Positions 9,039 through 19,439 of a stretch of 64,000 bases of DNA are shown one piece after another. Source of the DNA: Trichomonas vaginalis G3 (Eukaryota; Parabasalia; Trichomonadida; Trichomonadidae); the NCBI RefSeq assembly GCF_026262505.1, contig NC_067205.1, positions 24,585,585 through 24,649,584 on the forward strand, read 5' to 3'. The position numbers and the translations under genes were made by a program. The notes below the pieces were generated by a model. That model saw only the letters and a list, made by a program, of their open reading frames with translations, made no database searches and was not told where the DNA came from. The first letter of the stretch is position 1. Every line of letters starts with the position of its first letter.

Positions 9039-9593
9039 ATGAGTGATAATAATTCAGACCAAACAGAAGTTTCGGATGTTAAAGAAAACAAAACACCACC
9101 ACAGAATTCGACGCCCGCTATTAAGAACCCTTATTTCGAAAATGTTGCTTCAGACGATGAAAATCAATGCGATTACAGCGTGCCTCCACCTTGCCCTCAC
9201 AGCACATACTATAGCTTAAACGTACCGCCACCTCCAGAAACAATGAAAGTCAAGTTTGAGTACACAATGAAAGATGGAAAGAAGATTACACTCGAAAACC
9301 CTCTTCCACCCGATTTACCACTTGACTCTGTATTTGTTAATCCTACAAATGCGACAGACGCTTTGACAGAAAATTTTGTGGGTGATACTGACATGATTTG
9401 TTGCAGAAATGATAATTTTGAGGCCGAAGAAGTCATTTTTTATGCTCTAATAGCTCTCTTCCCACCATCAGGATTAGTTATTTATTATTGTATTCGAAAT
9501 TCTAATCCAAAGCTTGCAGGAAACATGCTTAATGCTATGATGGCTTCACTTGTTATCTTTGGAGTAATATTATTTGCTATCCTTTACTCATAA
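9039..9593 (+). CDS. Two-TM membrane protein, paralogue B
   Basis: A 184-aa tandem paralogue of the gene at 8196-8789. The shared order is a hydrophilic proline-rich N-terminus, an MKDGKKITLENPLPPDLPLD block, a MICCRNDN motif and two C-terminal transmembrane helices (VIFYALIALFPPSGLVIYYC and MMASLVIFGVILFAILYS). The conserved double cysteine just before the first helix could be lipidated or bind metal; that is inference. The frame is open upstream without an ATG, so the ATG at 9039, after a TCATT initiator, is taken as the start. Sequence divergence is large outside the conserved blocks, so the duplication is not recent. Confidence 0.75.
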   Translation: MSDNNSDQTEVSDVKENKTPPQNSTPAIKNPYFENVASDDENQCDYSVPPPCPHSTYYSLNVPPPPETMKVKFEYTMKDGKKITLENPLPPDLPLDSVFVNPTNATDALTENFVGDTDMICCRNDNFEAEEVIFYALIALFPPSGLVIYYCIRNSNPKLAGNMLNAMMASLVIFGVILFAILYS

Positions 9594-10320
9594 TACTCTT
9601 TTATATTGTTTGTAAAAATTTTATGCCTTACTCTTTCCAAATTTTACCATTCTCTTTTTATAAATCCATTTGTAAGCATTTAATGTTTCAACATAAATCA
9701 GTTCATATAATTTGATCTGAATGAAATGAAAATACCCTCAAATTTTTTCATTATAGCATTTGTTCATCATAGTATTACCATTATAAAGGTTCTTTGATAT
9801 CCTATACTTCCATATCAGTGTTGGTCTCTATTGTATTTCAAATAGTTCTATAATTTGGAAAAAAAATCTCCATATTGAGTTGCAAAAGTAAAAAATTGAG
9901 GGTAAATCTTATGGCATTAGTCAAATGTAAAGGATAAGTTAGTAATGTGAATTCTCAAAAAGCCCAAATCTAAAGAAAAAAATTGCAATTGTTGAAAAAT
10001 GTATTTCACTGAGTAGGGATGGAAGTGATTGAATGCATTTCAAGTAGAGAAATCTCAATAACTACATTATTTAACACATGTGTGTTGCATTTCAAGACAT
10101 AATGAAATAAATTGTGAGTATCAGATATTGACAAATACTTTTTCTATTGAGATGTGTAATATATTGATAGATATAAAATGAAAAAGATTGTTTTAAAGCA
10201 ATGAAAGATATGGAAAGAAAGAGAACATTATATAACAATGATTGAGTTGAAAAGAAAATGACTTTCATAGATTAATGGTAAATATAAAAATTAAGATAAT
10301 GCAATGACAAAATAAAGAAG
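9594..10320. other. AT-rich intergenic stretch
   Basis: No gene, RNA or mobile element was recognised in about 730 bp. It separates the plus-strand membrane-protein pair from the decayed minus-strand ankyrin gene. Confidence 0.6.
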
Positions 10321-10329
10321 TAGTATCAT

Positions 10330-11400
10330 GTTAACATCTGCACCTTGTTCAACTAAGTATTTGACAATTTCAATTGAGTTTTGTTGGATTGCAATAGTGA
10401 GCGGAGTTTCATAATTATCAAAAGAATCACATAAATTATTGAGAAATATGTAACGAAAGATAATTAATTTAATCTATAATGAATATGAAAAGAAAGAAAA
10501 TGCCATATAACCATGATATATTTGAAAAGAATACGAATACAATTAATCAATGATAGATATGATCAGAAGGGGAAATCTATAAATAAAGGAGAAATATATA
10601 ACAATGATAGAAATAAAGCAAAGGTGAAATAATTTTATATTAATCTCAGCATCATATTCAACTAAGAGGGTGATAATTTCCATTGAATCTTCTATGATTG
10701 CGATTGAAAGTGGGCACAGATTATTATAAAATGGATTTCATAAAACTATAATTAGTATCAATAGAAAGTTAATATATAATTTCATTGAGCAAAGATTAAA
10801 GTCATGAAATAGCGATTGTTATCACTAGAAAGAGAATTAAATAAAGAACAAATAAATATAGAAAGAATGATAATGCAAATATTATTTATATCTGCACCAT
10901 TGCGTAGTAAATAAGTAGCGGTCTCGAAATTACCAAATAATAAATTTTCGGCCAACGAATTTGGAACTTGTCCTAAATTTGTTTTAAGATACTCTGCGAG
11001 TTCGTAATTGTGAAAAATCAATAAGGTATCTATCAAATCATCAAATGATTGTCCATCTTCAATCATTTGAGAAAATATATTGTTATTTCCGCTTTGAACG
11101 GCATATATTGATGTGTTTTCTGTAAAATTAGCTCCAATATTCTTTTTAAGTAATTGAACCAATACTCTGATCCAAATTTGCATGCGCATTCAAGATGTTT
11201 AAAATTATCATATTCCATATTAACCTCAAGATTCGGGAATTTAGTTTTAAAACTTAAGTTCGTCAATTTTATCCCATACAATATAGTATAAATGAGACTT
11301 TTTATCATAAATATCGAGCATTTCTTCTTCTGATAGGATAGGCTCGAAATCAGCATAAATTAAACCTTTATAAAATAATAATGAAGTTAACATGTCATTT
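10330..11400 (-). pseudogene. Decayed DUF3447/ankyrin-repeat gene
   Basis: The minus strand encodes, in two overlapping frames near 10860-11356, a DUF3447-like segment (CKFGSEYWFNYL, NTSIYAVQSGNNNIFSQMIE, LIDTLLIFHNYELAEYLKTN). A repeat ending LLRNGADINN follows. Two further complete ankyrin repeats can be read, at about 10640-10715 (PLSIAIIEDSMEIITLLVEY) and 10330-10425 (PLTIAIQQNSIEIVKYLVEQ). They are separated by 175-225 bp of non-coding, stop-rich DNA that begins at the same point of each repeat, just after GAD-x-N. No intron signals flank these spacers. It is a broken member of the large trichomonad ankyrin family; an intact relative lies at 48508-50730. Confidence 0.7.
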
Positions 11401-11700
11401 TTGGTTGAATGTTTCATGAAAACTCGTTAATTATATTTTTCATGTTGGAAAAGCTATTAAGATAAACATGGCATAATAATGACATTCTTTGTTACAAACT
11501 GGGTGCACAAATTTCAATAGTCGGCATAATCTAAGAAGTAATTTGTGATTTTAATATTAACATTATCTGATGTAACTAATAGATTAAATTGCATTAATTC
11601 TCATACTATCCAATGTGTTGTCTAAATATTTTCTTGAAATAAAGATAAAAAAAAATAATAGTATTTTTTTATAAACAAAATCAAACATATATAAAAAAAA
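11401..11700. other. AT-rich spacer between two pseudogenes
   Basis: Nothing supportable was recognised. It could hold decayed sequence of either neighbour. Confidence 0.5.
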
Positions 11701-14251
11701 CTAGGTAATGATTAGTTCATCAAGCGAACTAGATAATACGGAGTCAGACATAAACATTTCCACATCATTTCTCTTTTTCCTGCGATACAAGATGTAGAAA
11801 ATCAATGCGCAAATTGAAACAAAAACAATAGAACAAGTAACAAGAATTAAAACAATCTTTGTCTTCTTTGGAACATTAATTCCTGTATCTTCAGATTCCT
11901 CCTTTTTCACTATTGAAATGCATTTCATTTTGGACTTTTCTGTCACTTTCATTTCGAATTCTGATGAAGTTCCGTTAAAATTCCAGTAAAAACTTGAAAA
12001 ATAAGAAATAATATTATTTGTATCAACTTCAAACACGTCGCTGCACAAAACATCAACACTAAAACTATCCCAATCATCAATAAAGTATAATTGGTCATTT
12101 TCATCAAAATTTGTAAAATTAATAATAATTCCGCCAAATTTTCCTGGAATATCCGATTTTGCAGTTAGTCTTCCAACATGTAGATATCCTATCTTAAAAG
12201 CGGAGTAATCAATGTTGATTTTTCAACATTATTAATATATTCAAATTTTGACACACAATATTTATCAATATTAAGAATAGAAGCATTTATACCTGCACTT
12301 TCTTCAGTTTGTTCATGTTTAATTGATAATATCTCCGGATTCATTTCAATAATTGAAGAATTATATTTTTTGCTTCCAAACAGCCTTAATTCTTTGATAT
12401 CAAACACTCTCTTTACTTCTGATATAATATTGCGTGCATTCATATAATATATTACTGAATTTCTGTCAAAATTAACAAAATCTTTGTAAATTGTCAAATT
12501 TGAATCAATATTCATATATAAGATAGTGTAATTATTCATTAGTTTGATGCTTTGTATATTGGAGCTTGAATTTAACACGTCAACATTTTTTGAAAAATGA
12601 AAATTAAATTTTACTGTAAAATGAATATCTTGGATAGATGTTGCACTGGAATATATATCTATAGACTCTGAATGTATTGTTATGTCTTTTACATCATTTC
12701 TGAAGAAAATTGAATCTGATTTTATTATTTTTTCATCTGTTATCTCTATATTTGAAATAGATTCATTAATAAACATACTTTTAGCGATTAATCGCGTATC
12801 CTGCTGATATTTGCATTAGTTAAACTCGTGTGCCAACAATTTATCAAATTATTACTTGAAATCAAACAATTTGTTAAAATTAATGAGAAATTAAATGAGT
12901 TATTAATTGAACTTGGCATGTTAAGTAGTTCTACATTGTTTAAATTAACAGTTGCGTAATCAAAATCTGATGAATTGAAAGCATCAATTTCTATTTGTGG
13001 TCCGAACTCATTGTTTGGGCAATAAACTAATATATGTGGAAATATTGATGGAATTTTGATTGGAAAAGAAAAATTATCTAATATTCTGAAATGAACTGGA
13101 ATAACGTAGCCAAAATAGGGTTCGAATACTGTATCATTCTCAATATATGGTACACAGATATCAGAACCTTCACAATTCTCTTTGTTTTCTGTAATATGAA
13201 TAATTAATTTTTGTAATTCAGTGAAATTTGTTTTCTCTATGTGAACTGTTATCATATTGTCATCACTATCGATATCCTGTATTGGTCTTATGAATATTCC
13301 TTTAATCATGATTCTAATTACATAATTTGCAGAAATTTCGGAATATTTCGCAATCTGTTTTGTAGAATCGTTGACAAATGATTCAGAACTGATTATTATT
13401 TCATTTGTGTCTATGTTTTGTGCATAAATATTTGGTAAAATGTTAGTTAAGTAATTTATAAAAATTTTTTGAGATCTAAGACATTTCGAAGATAAGATTG
13501 ATGTATCATCGATAGTAATTTGCCTAATTACATTGAAATCAATGTTTGAAGCATATACTGTTGAATTTTTTAGTTTAATAACTAAAGAAGTTAATTTTGA
13601 TATTGAGCCTACTATCGATGAGTTTGTATCAGCTATGTTAAGGTAATTGATTACGAATTCGGCGTTTTTCTGCTTGGAAATTATATTCATATCCCCATTA
13701 AGTATAATTAAATGATCAAGCACTGCATAAACACGTGTTGAATTGATGTTTAATGTAGATCCAGGAAGTTGAATTATGGAAACTGGGATATTTTGGCATT
13801 CAATTATCAAATTCAAAATTCCAATAGTGTTTATCTGAAAAATCCTCGTAATTACTCCCCACACTGTAGGTAAGTAATGGATACTTGTGTTATTATTCGT
13901 AATTATGCGAAAATCGATGGTTCGAACAAGATTTGAAACAAATAAGCTATAAAAACTTAAACGAGTGTTTTCCCTGGTTGTTATTTTGACTACTGTTTTG
14001 TAGTTCGGAGTGAGTGTCAGGTTTTTGGAATTCTTTATATCTAAAATTTTGACTACATTGCCAACAAGACCAAAACTTGTGTCATCTGGGAGATTTGTAA
14101 GAGTGACCTCGACTTCTTTTGATCCAACGCTAACATTTTGTCGTTGATCGGAAATATAACTCAAAAAATCAATAGTGCATTGAGTGCTCTTACTGCAAAC
14201 AACTAATGTATCTTGGTAATATGTTGTTTGTAATAATATTGAAAGAAGCAT
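11701..14251 (-). pseudogene. Large type I surface-protein gene with two frameshifts
   Basis: Three successive minus-strand frames read as one protein of about 850 residues. The N-terminus is hydrophobic (MLLSILLQTTYYQD), then come some 750 residues rich in N, S, I and T with many N-glycosylation sequons. A single membrane helix follows (IVLILVTCSIVFVSICALIFYIL), then RRKKRN and a short serine-rich acidic tail. This is the layout of a trichomonad type I surface protein. The regular I/L/N pattern of the ectodomain suggests a beta-solenoid, but I do not recognise a named repeat. Frame changes fall near 12790-12800 and near 12200-12220, the latter in a run of A. Both could be real decay or assembly errors; if errors, the gene is intact. 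Confidence 0.6.
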
Positions 14252-14628
14252 CCCAAGATTTGTTTGTTATTGTCTTTGTTTTCTATTATTGAAAGACAAC
14301 TCAATTTCAGAAGCTATGAAATTTTCGCTTTATTATTACATTATCATATTTGATTTAATTGGCCAAACTTTTTTTCTAGGAGATCAAAATAATTTTAGAT
14401 TACAACTATTCAATTTGGGGAGATTAAATATTTTTCGTTTAGTGATCCAAAGTGATTTTTATCTGTCCAAAAATGAATATATCTCGGAATAATCATGGTG
14501 AGAGTATTCTCTAAAAATCAATCTCGAAATTAGCTATATTCCATTTAAAAATCGCTTCCATTATTGCTTTAGAGGTTAAATAAATTCAAACAAACGCGTT
14601 TATAATAACATACAAGAAAATAAATTTT
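14252..14628. other. Intergenic stretch
   Basis: Upstream region of the surface-protein gene and downstream region of the GT61-type gene. A 67-codon plus-strand frame here has no supporting signal. No other feature was seen. Confidence 0.5.
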
Positions 14629-15843
14629 CTAAATTAAATGAGAAGGCCATTTTTTATCTTCTACGCATCGCAATCCAATTTCTATCATCTTGATTGCTAA
14701 AGACACATTGATTGGACCTCCGAAATTATAAAAATGGGTGCAATTTAGAGCTGGAAACTGTAAATAGAAAATGCTAAGAGAAGAAACAAAAACAGGTATG
14801 AACTCTTCTTCATGTTCATATGTTTGGGCAACTACCATTACCGTTTCTTTATGCATGAATATCGAGTTATGACAATTTGATCCAACTGGCGTGAATATGA
14901 ATTTTGCTTTAGCCCAATGAGTTGCTGCCTTACGTAGACTCGGGTAAGAATCATGGAGATGTTTGAATGTTATGTTTGGAAAGTGAATTTTTATACTTTT
15001 TAATAATTCGTCCATATTTGAAATATATCGAGGTCTCTCTGTTGGTCTATTCGAATAATAGTATTGAGTTGGTTCTATTTCATCCAATTTATATTTTTTA
15101 AAAAATAAATTTCTTAATTCAACTGTAGTTCTCCCTGCAACTGACAAACCAACAACTGGTCTCAAAAACGTGTAGCATCTATCAACGTGAACCCATGTAT
15201 GCTCTTTTATTAAAACTCTATTATTCATAGGAATTTCCATTAAATTAAAAACTGTTGCAACGACATTAGGCAAACCGTTCATTACAATTGGTGTTGTCAT
15301 TCTTATTTCTTCTGGAATTAGCATCAACGGATCTAAAAAATCAAAAAATGTATGACCGAAATTTTCTCTACTGTGTCTCCAGCCTAAACAGATTAGATCT
15401 TGATAATGTGCACTTACATTTCCCTGCATTAATTCGTTTCTCCCTATATAAACCCATGAATTATAATCGTTTAAATCCTGATATGTCCAATTTTCTAATG
15501 ACAGGCACCCACTTGAGCCAAAATAGATATCATATAAAACAAAAAATGATACACTATTGCTTCTTCCATTTCGATTATATTTTATGGAAGTTTCATTTTT
15601 TTGATATGAAATAGCATATAAAGGAACAGAACTATTATCTAATTGTTCTCTAATTTTAAGTTCACATCCAATATGTGGTGCTAAAAATGAATCATCCATT
15701 TTATTAATAGTTAATGAATCAAGATATCTTATTGGTTTAATAGAAGCACTTATTATTAGAGGGGTATCGTTTTCAAAACGTCCTGAAGCCAAAGAATGCG
15801 AAATTGCTGTTAATAATATGACAACTATAAACAGATCATACAT
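14629..15843 (-). CDS. GT61-type (DUF563) glycosyltransferase, type II membrane protein
   Basis: A 404-aa protein expected to add sugars to glycans in the secretory pathway. Residues 1-20 (MYDLFIVVILLTAISHSLAS) form a signal anchor. The luminal part contains blocks typical of the DUF563/GT61 fold. These are ICLGWRHSRENFGHTFFDFLDPL around residue 150, then RPVVGLSVAG and YYYSNRPTERPRYISN-DELL. Near residue 310 comes FIFTPVGSNCHNSIFMHKETVMV, the part that lines the donor site in this family. The frame is open further upstream without an ATG. The chosen ATG follows a TCATT initiator by 11 nt. The gene lies 95 bp downstream of the PP5 gene, same strand. Donor and acceptor cannot be told from sequence. 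Confidence 0.8.
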   Translation of the reverse strand: MYDLFIVVILLTAISHSLASGRFENDTPLIISASIKPIRYLDSLTINKMDDSFLAPHIGCELKIREQLDNSSVPLYAISYQKNETSIKYNRNGRSNSVSFFVLYDIYFGSSGCLSLENWTYQDLNDYNSWVYIGRNELMQGNVSAHYQDLICLGWRHSRENFGHTFFDFLDPLMLIPEEIRMTTPIVMNGLPNVVATVFNLMEIPMNNRVLIKEHTWVHVDRCYTFLRPVVGLSVAGRTTVELRNLFFKKYKLDEIEPTQYYYSNRPTERPRYISNMDELLKSIKIHFPNITFKHLHDSYPSLRKAATHWAKAKFIFTPVGSNCHNSIFMHKETVMVVAQTYEHEEEFIPVFVSSLSIFYLQFPALNCTHFYNFGGPINVSLAIKMIEIGLRCVEDKKWPSHLI

Positions 15844-15854
15844 AAATAAAAAAA

Positions 15855-15859
15855 AATGA
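15855..15859 (-). promoter_or_regulatory. Initiator (TCATT) of the GT61-type gene
   Basis: On the minus strand TCATT precedes the ATG at 15843, giving a leader of about 14 nt. Confidence 0.6.
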
Positions 15860-15937
15860 CTTGACTTTTCTATGAGTTCCTTCAAAAAAATTGAAATTTT
15901 GAGACAGACATGTTTAATTTACATTAAAATATTGTTT

Positions 15938-17389
15938 TCAATAGAATGAAAATGCGGCATACTTCATTGGTTTGTATTTCTCTGGGATTGGCTTAGCAGT
16001 GAAGGTCTTAAACTCGCGAGAAGCAATATTTCCATTGCCATCAAATTTAATATCAACAATTGCGCCTTTGTTGCCCATATTTCCGACATAATTTGGTGCT
16101 GAAAATACAGTAATGCATTTACCGGAGTGCATTACGCAATAACCGTTCTCCTGGACTTGATGAGATCTGATAAGAAGTTCTAAGTTGTTCTGGCGCAAGA
16201 ATTGCTCTGTAATATCCGAACCGAACTGTCTTGCAACTCCTCTTGGGGAAGGAGCTAAGCCACGGCCTTCCATTGGATCGGCCCAGAGAATTTCTGCAAT
16301 AATTGAGTTATCTGGTGGCTGGCAGTTTCTGTTTTCGCGATTAATTACGTTAATATCATTAGTTCTACTTGGTAAACCACCATGAAGTACAATAACTTTA
16401 TTGTTAATGATATGAGCAATTGGTAACGCGCAGAAAAGCCTTGAAAACTCGGAGAATATGGATTTAGAGAATTTGGCATCGCATTCATTATAGAATCCGT
16501 ACAATTGGTTCATTGCATCTGTTTCATGATTGCCACGATTCATGAACATGCAATTATTGTCGTAGAGCTTCCATGCCATGAGAGAAATAACGATTTCTGA
16601 GCCTTGAGAACCGCGATCGACGAAGTCGCCATTGAATAAATATGGATTTTCGGAACTTGGATAGCCATGTGTTTCGAAAATGTTGATAACGTCTTGTAAT
16701 TGACCATGAGTATCACCAACAACGTGTATTTTTGGTACTGTAATGTTGACAACGTTTGGTAATGAAAAATATAAATCTCTTACTCTTCGAATCATTGACA
16801 AAACTGTCTGCTCTGGTGGCCTTTGATCGTTTAACATATTTTTCATCATGGCTTTGATCGAATCTGGTGAAAATTCGGATGAATCTTTAGCTGTTTGTGG
16901 TTTTGCTGGTAAAATTTCCGGTTTTGGTTTTGGAGATGGTATGACTTGTGGTAAATCTTCTTGTTTCGGTATTTGTGTTCGGCCAGCATTTGCCATTAAA
17001 TCAGGAGGTGAATTTAATTTTGTTTTAACAAAGTCTGCTCTGTCTTTGAAGTATTTTGTTGCTGGTGCTAGCTTAGATGCTTGCAAATAATCCTCGTAAG
17101 CTTCTTCCCATGCAAGATTAGTTGCATAAGCGTTTCCTCTTCTAAAGTACGCACGTGAGTTTTTATTATCAAGCTCAATTGATTTCGTAGCTGTGTCAAT
17201 AGCTTCAGAGTTGCGCTCAAGTAATAAAGCTGCTGCTGACAAGCTTGAATAAATTATTGAAAGCGTTGTGTTATCGCCGTTTTTACACTCTTCAATAGCT
17301 TTCTTGTATGAATCATAAGCAGCAAAGTACTTTCCGGCTGTGAAGAAATCATTTCCTTCCTTACGGAATTTCTCAACTTTGTTCGACAT
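15938..17389 (-). CDS. PP5: TPR-containing serine/threonine phosphatase PP5
   Basis: A 483-aa phosphoprotein phosphatase that hydrolyses phosphoserine and phosphothreonine. PP5 enzymes dock on Hsp90 through the TPR domain. Residues 1-120 hold three TPR units (KEGNDFFTAGKYFAAYDSY, then IIYSSLSAAALLLER, then SRAYFRRGNAYATNLAWEEAYEDY). A proline/lysine-rich linker spans about 135-170. The catalytic domain has the metal-site motifs GDTHG at 225-229, GDFVDRG at 254-260 and GNHE at 286-289. HGG and RSHQ motifs and a SAPNY loop follow. The order TPR-linker-phosphatase and the length match PP5. All metal ligands expected of the family are visible. A 28-bp palindrome lies immediately upstream instead of a clear initiator. 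Confidence 0.95.
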   Translation of the reverse strand: MSNKVEKFRKEGNDFFTAGKYFAAYDSYKKAIEECKNGDNTTLSIIYSSLSAAALLLERNSEAIDTATKSIELDNKNSRAYFRRGNAYATNLAWEEAYEDYLQASKLAPATKYFKDRADFVKTKLNSPPDLMANAGRTQIPKQEDLPQVIPSPKPKPEILPAKPQTAKDSSEFSPDSIKAMMKNMLNDQRPPEQTVLSMIRRVRDLYFSLPNVVNITVPKIHVVGDTHGQLQDVINIFETHGYPSSENPYLFNGDFVDRGSQGSEIVISLMAWKLYDNNCMFMNRGNHETDAMNQLYGFYNECDAKFSKSIFSEFSRLFCALPIAHIINNKVIVLHGGLPSRTNDINVINRENRNCQPPDNSIIAEILWADPMEGRGLAPSPRGVARQFGSDITEQFLRQNNLELLIRSHQVQENGYCVMHSGKCITVFSAPNYVGNMGNKGAIVDIKFDGNGNIASREFKTFTAKPIPEKYKPMKYAAFSFY

Positions 17390-17395
17390 AAATTG

Positions 17396-17423
17396 AAAAA
17401 AAAGATAACGTTATCTTTTTTTT
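17396..17423. promoter_or_regulatory. 28-bp perfect palindrome upstream of PP5
   Basis: A-runs and T-runs flank GATAACGTTATC in a perfect 28-bp inverted repeat, 7-34 bp upstream of the PP5 ATG. TAACG on both strands is a Myb-type half site, and Myb-like factors act at initiator-less trichomonad promoters. A control element for PP5 is therefore likely, and no TCA-Y-W initiator is seen nearby. Confidence 0.55.
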
Positions 17424-17586
17424 CCGCAATATTTTACATCAGCAGAATATATTGAGCGACAATGATGTGAGCTTTGATGAGAAATCGATTTCTCTGGAGG
17501 AATGAAGCTCTGTCTACGCATTCTCTAAGGATCAAACATCAGTAATTCTGATCATTATTAAATTAATCAAAAGTAAAAAAGAAGAT

Positions 17587-17749
17587 AGTACAGTATACAT
17601 TGTGCGTCGCCTGTAGCCTACAGCTACAGTCACCGGCACAATGAAAAAAGTGACAGAAAAGTGACACTATACGGGTGTGCATATGTACGCATATATGTGT
17701 AAAAATAAACGTTCATATGTAAACTAACCTTTATTCACTAGCAGGGGCT
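17587..17749 (+). repeat. Left Polinton terminal inverted repeat
   Basis: 163 bp matching 40973-41135 with about six mismatches. It contains CTGTAG/CTACAG inverted segments, two AAAAGTGACA motifs and the last codons of the major capsid gene, so the right arm also carries a copy of that coding tail. Confidence 0.92.
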
Positions 17750-19419
17750 GATAAATCATAATCGTCGAGAAGTACGATAGGTGGTCCCACCTGTTTAATC
17801 TGTATGGAGAGGCAAACGTGACGTAAGAAGCATAACACTGGTTTCTCAGTATATTTAATAGACTCTGCTGTTGGCTTAACTGTAAGCTTATATGTAATAG
17901 GTGAATTAGATAACTGACCCTGTTGGAATGTATAATCAGTTTCGCAAGGGAATCCACATAGGTAATGACCTAAGTCATTTGACTCGATTCCAAATTGAGG
18001 GACTGATGTGGTTGTGATAGACCTCATGACATCATAGTTGAAGCCAACAGTATCGTTATTATTGTTAGTGGCATTTGCCTGCATCTCATAGAAGATTGGA
18101 TCATTAGATGCTTGAGCCTCAGCGGGTATGTTACCATATGCTCCACAGTTCAATTGAATTTGTTCAAACAATGGATTTTCATAGGTAGTGTTATAATTAG
18201 GTGTTTTCTTAAATAGTGTATAAATGGTGTTCACATATAATGGAGTAAATGCTGCCGTGAATGTACAAGGAGTTCCTTCACCTTTAGCCATTGAACCATC
18301 CATAGTAATGCAGTCAATTCTTTTGATTGGGAAGTTTAGAGTCTTTGCCGAATATCTTGTCACCAAATCACTATAGATGTTAGGGTCCAAAGAGAATGAG
18401 TTACAGTATGTAATCATTTCAAAGAAGTTTGCATTCTTCTTAGCGAACTTAATAAACTTGGTACCAAATGATATCGTACTCTTATCGGCATTCCAAGTTA
18501 CAGTATCAATAACTTTGATACCTTCATAGATAGGAGTGAAGTGATTAGTGATTGGAATATAGCTTGTAACATTGGCTTGCATGTTCGGTAATGGTAGAAT
18601 ATCCTGATAACTTAATGGTGTCCAAACCATACCAGCAATACTGAACTTAACCTTAAGTTGTAAGTTACCAGCAAACGCTGGAAGGAATCTAATGTTATTA
18701 AGTATTAGGAATCTTCTTAGGTCAATCTTGATTGGTATGTGGAACTTTAATGTAGTTGCACCACTAATTGGTTTATTGAACTCAATAATCTGTCCAGAAC
18801 GAACTGTATCACATCTATTGAAAACATCTTTATGTCTAGCCTTACTAAATACATCAACTTTCTTAATAGCTTCTGTTGTAGATGCAGTAGAAGTAATGTA
18901 ACCTTCTTCTCTAGCATTATCTTGTGTATAAACACTTTTACCATTAGCGATTAATTGATATGATTCAACAGCATAGAATGAATCAATGTATCCCAACCAA
19001 ATTGCTGGAAGATGTGCACATGATTTGCCACCAGCATATTTAGTATCAATTGCTTTAATTGCTGTAACATTTGATCCTGTAGGAGCTGTCTCAACAGCTC
19101 TTTCTTTATATACTTCACCATCATATTTAGGAACTTTTTCATCAGCTGGTTCAGTTTCTGTTGTAATTATGCACTCACCATCGACATAACCACTAATGAA
19201 CGTATTATATAAGTCAATCATGTTCTCACCAGGTGGTGATATGTTAAATGTAATATAACCGTTATCAATAGTATTTGTCGGCATAGCTGGCACTTTTGTT
19301 GGGACATATCTATGGTTAGTATCTCCAATAGGAACTGCCCCATCAACTTGATCGAAATAATATCTTACTTGTCTGATGGAATCAGCAATACTGTATGTAT
19401 TGAGGTTATCGTTCAACAT
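17731..19419 (-). CDS. MCP: Polinton major capsid protein (double jelly-roll type)
   Basis: A 562-aa protein at the left end of the element. Polinton major capsid proteins form the icosahedral shell from trimers of a double jelly-roll subunit. Length, terminal position and beta-rich sequence fit. Telling segments are FHIPIKIDLRRFLILNNIRFLP and AGNLQLKVKFS in the middle, with LPAIWLGYIDSFYAVESYQLIANG before and a glycine/asparagine-rich second half. Family assignment rests on context and style rather than a short diagnostic motif. The frame is open throughout. The gene is preceded by ATTTTTTATAG and a short spacer before ATG. Its stop lies inside the left inverted repeat. Confidence 0.75.
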   Translation of the reverse strand: MLNDNLNTYSIADSIRQVRYYFDQVDGAVPIGDTNHRYVPTKVPAMPTNTIDNGYITFNISPPGENMIDLYNTFISGYVDGECIITTETEPADEKVPKYDGEVYKERAVETAPTGSNVTAIKAIDTKYAGGKSCAHLPAIWLGYIDSFYAVESYQLIANGKSVYTQDNAREEGYITSTASTTEAIKKVDVFSKARHKDVFNRCDTVRSGQIIEFNKPISGATTLKFHIPIKIDLRRFLILNNIRFLPAFAGNLQLKVKFSIAGMVWTPLSYQDILPLPNMQANVTSYIPITNHFTPIYEGIKVIDTVTWNADKSTISFGTKFIKFAKKNANFFEMITYCNSFSLDPNIYSDLVTRYSAKTLNFPIKRIDCITMDGSMAKGEGTPCTFTAAFTPLYVNTIYTLFKKTPNYNTTYENPLFEQIQLNCGAYGNIPAEAQASNDPIFYEMQANATNNNNDTVGFNYDVMRSITTTSVPQFGIESNDLGHYLCGFPCETDYTFQQGQLSNSPITYKLTVKPTAESIKYTEKPVLCFLRHVCLSIQIKQVGPPIVLLDDYDLSAPASE

Positions 19420-19439
19420 CTTTCTCAGCTATAAAAAAT

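Noticed and set aside
14289-14492. 67-aa plus-strand hydrophobic frame
   Set aside because: No initiator close to the start, AT-rich composition and no homologous pattern; likely chance.
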